DNA of 5,784 nucleotides, from assembly GCA_030654635.1 (NCBI GenBank), contig JAURXE010000001.1, forward strand, positions 1 through 5,784. Direction: 5' to 3'. Shown here piece after piece: positions 1 through 5,784 of the stretch; within the stretch, counting starts at the first letter, position 1; each line of letters begins with the position of its first letter. Below the pieces are notes generated by a model. It was not told the origin of the DNA. It saw only the letters and a list, made by a program, of their open reading frames with translations, and did no database searches. The position numbers were made by a program, and so were the translations under genes. The stretch is from Pseudomonas sp. (GTDB lineage: Bacteria; Pseudomonadota; Gammaproteobacteria; Pseudomonadales; Pseudomonadaceae).

Positions 1-298
1 TGCCTTCGGTGATGCAGACGATCAGCTTGATGCCACCGAACGCCGCTTCCAGGATCGAGTCCTTGCAAAACGGTGCAGGCACATAGATCACGCTGGCAGT
101 AGCGCCAGTGGAGGCTACCGCATCTTTCACGGTATTGAAGACTGGCAGACCCAGGTGCTCGGTGCCGCCTTTGCCAGGAGTAACACCACCAACCATCTTG
201 GTGCCGTACTCGATGGCTTGCTGGGTGTGGAAACTACCTTGCGAACCGGTAATACCCTGGCAGATAACTTTGGTGTCTTTATTGATCAGGACGCTCAT
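1..298 (-). CDS. sucD: Succinyl-CoA synthetase alpha subunit, N-terminal part (3' end cut by window edge)
   Basis: This is the alpha subunit of succinyl-CoA synthetase (succinyl-CoA + NDP + Pi to succinate + CoA + NTP), a cytoplasmic TCA enzyme that pairs with SucC. Ninety-nine codons are visible, out of about 290 usual for the family. The fragment is the CoA-binding Rossmann-like domain: GITGSQG at residues 15-21, PGKGG at 41-45, VPAPF at 73-77, and ITEG at 96-99 where the window ends. The phosphorylated active-site histidine lies in the missing C-terminal part and cannot be checked. The ATG at 298-296 shares its A with the last base of the sucC stop (TAATG). It has a strong Shine-Dalgarno sequence, GGAGGG, inside the end of sucC, which fixes the start and suggests translational coupling for a 1:1 subunit ratio. 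No frameshift is seen. The identification is very secure. Confidence 0.97.
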   Translation of the reverse strand, partial: MSVLINKDTKVICQGITGSQGSFHTQQAIEYGTKMVGGVTPGKGGTEHLGLPVFNTVKDAVASTGATASVIYVPAPFCKDSILEAAFGGIKLIVCITEG

Positions 299-1464
299 TA
301 TTTGCCCTCCGCAGCTTTGACAACTTGTTGAGCAGCATCGGTCAGGCTAGTTGCCGCGATAATATTCAAACCGCTTTCAGCCAGCACTTTAGCGCCGAGC
401 TCTGCGTTATTGCCTTCTAGACGTACTACCACCGGAATTTTCACGCCGACTTCTTTGACTGCGCCAATGATGCCTTCGGCAATCATGTCGCAACGCACTA
501 TGCCGCCGAAGATGTTGACCAATACGGCCGCGACGTTAGTGTCAGAGAGGATGATCTTGAACGCTTCGGTAACCCGCTCTTTAGTCGCACCGCCGCCCAC
601 GTCGAGGAAGTTGGCTGGCTTGCCGCCATGCAGGTTGACGATGTCCATGGTGCCCATGGCCAGGCCAGCACCGTTGACCATGCAACCGATGTTGCCTTCC
701 AGCGCCACGTAGTTCAGTTCGAACTTGGCGGCATGCGCTTCACGCGGGTCATCTTGCGATGGATCGTGCATGGCGCGCAGTTTTGGCTGGCGGTACATGG
801 CGTTGCTGTCGATATTGATCTTGGCATCCAGGCAATGCAGATTGCCATCCGCCTTGATCACCAGCGGATTCACTTCCAGCAGGGCCAGGTCGTAGTCCTG
901 GAACAACTTTGCCAGGCCAACAAAAATATGGGTGAACTGCTTAACCTGATCGCCGACCAAGCCCAGCTGGAATGCCAACTCGCGACCTTGGTAAGGTTGC
1001 GCGCCAACCAGTGGATCAATAGTGGCTTTAAGGATTTTCTCAGGGGTATCGTGAGCAATCTTCTCGATGTCCACACCGCCTTCAGTCGAGGCCATGAACA
1101 CGATACGACGGCTGGAACGATCAACCACAGCGCCCAGATATAGCTCTTTGGCGATGTCGGTGCAGGACTCAACCAGAATCTTGGTTACCGGCTGACCAGC
1201 AGCATCAGTCTGATAAGTCACCAGACGCTTACCCAGCCATTGCTGAGCAAAGGCTTTGGCATCTTCCTTATTGCGAACCAGCTTAACGCCACCCGCTTTA
1301 CCGCGACCACCGGCATGTACCTGGGCTTTAACCACCCACTCAGTACCGCCAATTTTATCGCAGGCCTCGGCGGCCGCTTCCGGAGTGTCTACCGCAAAAC
1401 CGATAGACACTGGCAAACCATATTCAGCAAACAGCTGCTTACCCTGATACTCGTGGAGATTCAT
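298..1464 (-). CDS. sucC: Succinyl-CoA synthetase beta subunit (ADP-forming type)
   Basis: This is the nucleotide-binding, ATP-grasp subunit of succinyl-CoA synthetase. It works as a heteromer with SucD and makes NTP from succinyl-CoA in the TCA cycle. At 388 residues it has the same length as E. coli SucC, and the known nucleotide and Mg-binding positions of that protein are all present at the same numbers: Lys46, the GRG loop at 53-55, Glu99, Glu107, Asn199 and Asp213. The C-terminal ligase domain has [11 protein letters not shown] at 264-274, the glycine-rich DVGGGAT at 288-294, [10 protein letters not shown] at 317-326 and RLEGNN at 348-353. The ATG at 1464 opens the standard MNLHEYQGK start. 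Only a weak Shine-Dalgarno sequence (GGTAG at 1475-1471) precedes it, unlike the strong ones of lpdG and sucD. It lies downstream of the structured 185-base gap and overlaps sucD by one base. The family assignment is certain; preference for ATP over GTP cannot be read here. Confidence 0.98.
   Translation of the reverse strand: MNLHEYQGKQLFAEYGLPVSIGFAVDTPEAAAEACDKIGGTEWVVKAQVHAGGRGKAGGVKLVRNKEDAKAFAQQWLGKRLVTYQTDAAGQPVTKILVESCTDIAKELYLGAVVDRSSRRIVFMASTEGGVDIEKIAHDTPEKILKATIDPLVGAQPYQGRELAFQLGLVGDQVKQFTHIFVGLAKLFQDYDLALLEVNPLVIKADGNLHCLDAKINIDSNAMYRQPKLRAMHDPSQDDPREAHAAKFELNYVALEGNIGCMVNGAGLAMGTMDIVNLHGGKPANFLDVGGGATKERVTEAFKIILSDTNVAAVLVNIFGGIVRCDMIAEGIIGAVKEVGVKIPVVVRLEGNNAELGAKVLAESGLNIIAATSLTDAAQQVVKAAEGK
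305..310 (-). promoter_or_regulatory. Ribosome binding site of sucD, inside sucC
   Basis: The transcript reads GGAGGG six bases before the sucD ATG, a near-ideal Shine-Dalgarno sequence. It lies within the last sense codons of sucC (Ala-Glu-Gly-Lys-stop), so ribosomes finishing sucC arrive on the sucD start signal. This supports the start at 298. Confidence 0.85.
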
Positions 1465-1500
1465 GCTTATCTACCGTCTTCGTTTAAGTATTGCGCATAC

Positions 1501-1525
1501 GGCGCTGCGCTTGTGACGCGGCGCC
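1501..1525 (-). other. Hairpin upstream of sucC (9-bp stem, 7-base loop)
   Basis: In the transcript GGCGCCGCG (1525-1517) pairs with CGCAGCGCC (1509-1501) around a seven-base loop. The one imperfect pair is C·A in the operon transcript (1520 with 1506), which would be G·U in an RNA from the opposite strand. The hairpin ends 36 bases before the sucC ATG and is followed by GTATGC rather than a U-run, so it does not look like a terminator. It may be part of the sucC leader structure. Confidence 0.55.
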
Positions 1526-1571
1526 ACCTGGGACTACTTTGCGTGATCAGAACAGTACGACAATCATTCCA

Positions 1572-1599
1572 CGGTGAGTCCAGAGAGCTGGATTCACCG
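1572..1599 (-). other. Hairpin downstream of lpdG (12-bp stem, 4-base loop)
   Basis: CGGTGAATCCAG (1599-1588) pairs with CTGGACTCACCG (1583-1572) around the tetraloop CTCT. Eleven of twelve positions are Watson-Crick and one is C·A in the operon transcript (G·U on the other strand). It lies about 50 bases after the lpdG stop. The next bases are TGGAATG, with no U-run, so it is not a canonical Rho-independent terminator. It could protect the 3' end of an upstream transcript after processing, or be a helix of the sucC leader RNA. Confidence 0.6.
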
Positions 1600-1619
1600 C
1601 AGTCCGCTAGCCGCGATTA

Positions 1620-1649
1620 TTGTTATTTTTACGCTTTGTGTTTTTGCAA
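1620..1649 (-). promoter_or_regulatory. Possible sigma-70-like promoter for sucCD (weak)
   Basis: Directly after the lpdG stop the minus strand reads TTGCAA (1649-1644) as a possible -35 element. An 18-base spacer leads to TAACAA (1625-1620) as a possible -10 element, in a clearly A-rich tract. The -10 match is poor, and AT-rich sequence easily gives such matches by chance. If real, it would give sucCD an extra internal transcript beginning before the hairpins. This is an inference with low confidence. Confidence 0.2.
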
Positions 1650-3139
<1,490 letters not shown>

Positions 3140-3151
3140 AAAGAAACGTAC

Positions 3152-4360
3152 TTAGATGTCCAGTAGCAAACGCGCCGGATCTTCCAGCAAGTTTTTGATG
3201 GTAACCAGGAAGGTCACAGCTTCTTTGCCGTCGATTAAACGGTGATCGTAGGACAGCGCCAGGTACATCATTGGACGGATAACCACCTGACCATTGATCG
3301 CCATTGGCCGCTGCAGAATGTTGTGCATGCCCAAGATCGCGGCTTGCGGCGGGTTGACGATCGGCGTCGACATCATCGAACCGAAAGTGCCACCGTTGGT
3401 GATGGTGAAAGTGCCGCCAGTCATGTCATCCATGGTCAGCTTGCCTTCTTTGGCCTTCTTGCCGAAGGTGGCGATACCGCCTTCGATTTCCGCCAGGCTC
3501 ATCAACTCGGCGTTACGCAGCACCGGAACCACCAGGCCACGGTCGCTGGACACGGCAACACCCACGTCGGCGTAGCCGTGGTAAACGATGTCGGTACCGT
3601 CGATCGAAGCGTTGACCGCTGGGAAGCGTTTCAGCGCTTCGGTGGTCGCTTTCACGAAGAACGACATGAAGCCCAGGCGTACGCCGTTATGGGACTTCTC
3701 GAACAGGTCCTTGTACTTCGAACGCAGGGCCATGACTTCGGTCATGTCGACTTCGTTGAAGGTGGTCAGCATCGCCATGTTCGATTGAGCTTCAACCAGA
3801 CGTTTGGCAACAGTAGCCCGCACGCGGGTCATAGGGACGCGTTTTTCAACCCGATCACCGGCTGCGGTTTGCACCACGGCAACCGGCGCAGCAGCTGGTT
3901 TAGCCGCTGCAACAGGCGCGGCCTTTTTCGCAGCAATGGCGGCAACCACGTCTTCTTTGGTCACCCGGCCATCTTTGCCGGTGGTGGCAATAGTGCTCAT
4001 GTCGATGCCGTTTTCTTCGGCCAATTTGCGCGCAGCGGGTGCTGCCAGCAGTTCAGCCGAAGTGCTCGGGGCAGCAGCTTGTGCGGCCACTACAGGTGCA
4101 GCAACTGGTGCGGCGGCAACCGCACCGGCTTCAACCAAAGCGATCAGCTCTTCGGAGAGCACGGTGTCGCCTTCATTTTTCAACACTTTAACCAACACAC
4201 CGTCAGCCGGCGCTACCACTTCCAAAACCACTTTATCGGTTTCGATATCCACCAGCAGTTCGTCGCGCTTCACTGCATCGCCCGGCTGCTTGTGCCAAGT
4301 GGCTACGGTGCCGTCAGCAATCGACTCGGGGAAAGTGGGGGCTTTAATTTCGATAGCCAT
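3152..4360 (-). CDS. sucB: Dihydrolipoyllysine-residue succinyltransferase, E2 of the 2-oxoglutarate dehydrogenase complex
   Basis: This core subunit transfers the succinyl group from SucA, via a swinging lipoyl arm, to CoA. The protein has 402 residues in the usual E2o order. One lipoyl domain (about 1-77) has the lipoylated Lys43 in ETDKVVLEV. An Ala/Pro/Val linker (about 80-101) leads to the peripheral subunit-binding domain (about 105-142, containing [11 protein letters not shown] and [11 protein letters not shown]). A second Ala-rich linker (about 143-167) precedes the acyltransferase domain (172-402), with TNGGTFGS at 321-328 and the catalytic SYDHRLIDG (His373, Asp377). A single lipoyl domain is typical of E2o and argues against a multi-lipoyl pyruvate E2. 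I chose the ATG at 4360: AAGGA lies ten bases upstream, while an in-frame TTG at 4369 would sit one base from that site. The 42-base gap to sucA and 65-base gap to lpdG indicate one operon. Confidence 0.97.
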   Translation of the reverse strand: MAIEIKAPTFPESIADGTVATWHKQPGDAVKRDELLVDIETDKVVLEVVAPADGVLVKVLKNEGDTVLSEELIALVEAGAVAAAPVAAPVVAAQAAAPSTSAELLAAPAARKLAEENGIDMSTIATTGKDGRVTKEDVVAAIAAKKAAPVAAAKPAAAPVAVVQTAAGDRVEKRVPMTRVRATVAKRLVEAQSNMAMLTTFNEVDMTEVMALRSKYKDLFEKSHNGVRLGFMSFFVKATTEALKRFPAVNASIDGTDIVYHGYADVGVAVSSDRGLVVPVLRNAELMSLAEIEGGIATFGKKAKEGKLTMDDMTGGTFTITNGGTFGSMMSTPIVNPPQAAILGMHNILQRPMAINGQVVIRPMMYLALSYDHRLIDGKEAVTFLVTIKNLLEDPARLLLDI

Positions 4361-4370
4361 TGTGTGCAAT

Positions 4371-4375
4371 TCCTT
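4371..4375 (-). promoter_or_regulatory. Ribosome binding site that decides the sucB start
   Basis: AAGGA in the transcript lies ten bases before the ATG at 4360 and only one base before an in-frame TTG at 4369. The spacing excludes the TTG, so SucB begins MAIEIKAP, as is usual for the family. Confidence 0.75.
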
Positions 4376-4402
4376 AAATTCGGTTCGTTCTGGACGAGGG
4401 CG

Positions 4403-5784
4403 TTAAACAGTAAAAGCGTCTTGCAGCAGTTTGGCCTGCTGCTCCGCGTGCATCGAGGCATAACCACAGGCCGGTGCTGCCGAGCCGTCACGGCCGGCGT
4501 ACTCAAGAAACAGCGTTTTCTTGTGCGCAGTGGCGATCCGCCGCATGTGATGCTGACTGCAATACCAAGCGCCCTGGTTCATTGGCTCTTCCTGACACCA
4601 GACAATGTGCTTGAGGTTCTTGTAGGCTGCCAAGACTTCCGCCAAATCCTCTTCCGGGAACGGATACAGCTGCTCCAAACGGACGATGGCGATGTCTTCG
4701 CGACCTTCGCTGCGACGTTTTTCCAGCAAGTCGTAATACACCTTGCCGCTGCACAGCACGACCCGCTCTACCTTCTTCGCATCATGCGGATCAGTTTCAC
4801 CCAGTACCGTCTGGAACGAACCTTCGGCCAACTCTTCCAGTGTTGAGATAGCCATCTTATGCCGCAGCAGCGATTTAGGCGTCAATGCGACCAATGGCTT
4901 ACGCAGCGGGCGAATCACCTGGCGACGCAGCATGTGGTAGACCTGCGCCGGGGTAGTTGGCACACACACCTGAATGTTGTGCTCGGCGCACAGTTGCAAG
5001 TAGCGCTCAAGGCGTGCCGATGAGTGCTCTGGCCCCTGCCCTTCATAACCGTGCGGCAGCAACATGGTCAGACCGCACAAACGGCCCCACTTGTGCTCGC
5101 CACTGGTGATGAACTGATCGACCACTACTTGGGCACCGTTGGCAAAATCGCCGAACTGCGCTTCCCAAATAACCAAGGCATTCGGTGTGGTCGTTGAGTA
5201 ACCGTACTCAAAAGCCAGCACCGCCTCTTCCGAGAGCAACGAGTCATACAGATCAAAACGAGGCTGATCCTTGAACAGGTGCTGCAAGGCGATATGGGTC
5301 GAGCCATCCTTCTGGTTATGCAGCGCCGCGTGACGGTGCGAGAAGGTGCCGCGGCCAACATCCTGACCGGTCAAGCGAATCGAGTGACCTTCGAACAACA
5401 ACGTCGCGTAGGCCAAGGTTTCGGCGTAACCCCAATTGATCGGCAAGGCGCCAGCAGTCATTTTTTGCCGGTCCTCGAGGATCTTCGAGACCTGCCGCTG
5501 GACGATAAAGCCGTCCGGAATTTCCAGCAGTTTAGCCGCCAGTTCCTGCAGGGTTTTCAGTTCAAAACGGGTGTCATGCCGTGCATTCCAGGCGTGACCC
5601 AGGTATGGGCGCCAATCGACGAACAGCTCGCTATTGGGCTCTTTAACCAGGCTTTTAACCACATGCAAGCCGTTATCCAGCGCGTTGCGGTACTCATCCA
5701 TCTTGGCTTGTACGCGCTCTTTATCGAGGCTGCCAAGCTGAATCAAGGTATCGGCATACAACTCACGCGTGGTGCGCTGCTTAA
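4403..5784 (-). CDS. sucA: 2-oxoglutarate dehydrogenase E1 component, C-terminal part (5' end cut by window edge)
   Basis: This thiamine-diphosphate enzyme decarboxylates 2-oxoglutarate and succinylates the lipoyl arm of SucB. The frame is open to the right edge, giving 459 codons, roughly the last half of a protein usually about 940 residues long. The in-frame TTG at 5761 is internal, not a start. Numbering from the first complete codon, the transketolase-like pyrimidine-binding domain shows WGYAETLAY at 117-125, GQDVGRGTFSHRH at 139-151, EAQFGDFANGAQ at 207-218 and HGYEGQGPEHSSAR at 244-257. The C-terminal E1o domain has EEPMNQGAW at 398-406 and YAGRDGSAAPACGY at 428-441. These are signatures of homodimeric E1o, not of a heterodimeric branched-chain E1. 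The TAA at 4405-4403 is 42 bases before sucB. The thiamine-diphosphate-binding half and the promoter lie outside the window. Confidence 0.97.
   Translation of the reverse strand, partial: KQRTTRELYADTLIQLGSLDKERVQAKMDEYRNALDNGLHVVKSLVKEPNSELFVDWRPYLGHAWNARHDTRFELKTLQELAAKLLEIPDGFIVQRQVSKILEDRQKMTAGALPINWGYAETLAYATLLFEGHSIRLTGQDVGRGTFSHRHAALHNQKDGSTHIALQHLFKDQPRFDLYDSLLSEEAVLAFEYGYSTTTPNALVIWEAQFGDFANGAQVVVDQFITSGEHKWGRLCGLTMLLPHGYEGQGPEHSSARLERYLQLCAEHNIQVCVPTTPAQVYHMLRRQVIRPLRKPLVALTPKSLLRHKMAISTLEELAEGSFQTVLGETDPHDAKKVERVVLCSGKVYYDLLEKRRSEGREDIAIVRLEQLYPFPEEDLAEVLAAYKNLKHIVWCQEEPMNQGAWYCSQHHMRRIATAHKKTLFLEYAGRDGSAAPACGYASMHAEQQAKLLQDAFTV

Larger units (their letters stand above)
1465..1649 (-). 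ncRNA. Candidate structured RNA leader of sucCD (sucC RNA motif-like)
   Basis: This 185-base non-coding gap lies between the lpdG stop and the sucC ATG, against 42 and 65 bases for the other internal gaps and an overlap at sucC-sucD. It begins A-rich and then carries two long hairpins (1599-1572 and 1525-1501). A possible closing helix around the second hairpin pairs AAGTA (1539-1535) with TACTT (1490-1486). GCGCA (1510-1506) could instead pair with TGCGC (1497-1493), which would open the second hairpin. No stem is followed by a U-run, so an intrinsic terminator is unlikely. A conserved 'sucC RNA motif' has been reported in Pseudomonas in presumed 5' untranslated regions of sucC. The position fits, but I do not remember its consensus well enough to match it base by base. 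The structure is seen in the sequence; membership in that family is inferred. Confidence 0.5.

Noticed and set aside
1572..1599. Rho-independent terminator ending an lpdG transcript
   Set aside because: The stem is good, but no U-run follows on either strand within the needed distance.
3868..4135. Ala/Pro-rich repetitive tracts in sucB as a possible insertion or repeat element
   Set aside because: They are the flexible linkers between lipoyl, subunit-binding and catalytic domains expected in E2 proteins; the DNA is not an exact repeat.
4358..4369. TTG at 4369 as an earlier sucB start (adding three residues)
   Set aside because: The AAGGA site would be only one base away. The ATG at 4360 has workable spacing and gives the usual family N-terminus.
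3242..4846. A 534-codon open frame on the plus strand opposite sucB and the end of sucA
   Set aside because: It lies in the codon-aligned antisense frame, where a stop needs a sense TTA, CTA or TCA codon, and those are rare in these genes. The 42-base sucA-sucB gap is a multiple of three, so both genes share the phase and the frame runs through. The predicted protein is His/Gln/Arg-rich with no recognisable domain. It is a shadow of codon usage.

Overview
The window is part of a tricarboxylic acid (TCA) cycle operon from a gammaproteobacterium. It is most likely Pseudomonas or a close relative. All five genes lie on the minus strand, so transcription runs from the right edge to the left: sucA (3' part only), sucB, lpdG, sucC and sucD (5' part only). 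The assignment rests on this gene order, with a dedicated lipoamide dehydrogenase gene between sucB and sucC, on a 478-residue LpdG and a 388-residue SucC that read almost throughout like the Pseudomonas proteins as I remember them, and on the lpd-sucC spacing. By eye the G+C content is in the mid-50s percent. That is low for Pseudomonas and suggests a lower-GC lineage, but I cannot name a species.

Layout from right to left (the direction of transcription). 5784-4403 holds the last 459 codons of sucA (E1 of 2-oxoglutarate dehydrogenase). After a 42-base gap comes sucB (4360-3152, E2 dihydrolipoyl succinyltransferase). A 65-base gap follows with a GC-rich hairpin, then lpdG (3086-1650, E3). 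Next is a 185-base gap (1649-1465), A-rich at its start and carrying two long near-perfect hairpins. It is the only sizeable non-coding stretch and the best candidate for a regulatory RNA leader. Then come sucC (1464-298) and sucD (from 298 to the left edge), which overlap by one base at TAATG.

Function. SucA, SucB and LpdG form the 2-oxoglutarate dehydrogenase complex, which makes succinyl-CoA, CO2 and NADH. SucC and SucD form succinyl-CoA synthetase, which converts succinyl-CoA to succinate while making a nucleoside triphosphate. The operon therefore encodes two consecutive TCA steps. All visible catalytic and cofactor motifs are intact, with no frameshifts, mobile elements, tRNAs, CRISPR repeats or phage genes.

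I see no exotic new system here. The item most worth a second look is the structured lpdG-sucC intergenic region. It fits the position of the 'sucC RNA motif', a conserved RNA structure of unknown mechanism reported upstream of sucC in Pseudomonas. The sucB-lpdG hairpin comes second.
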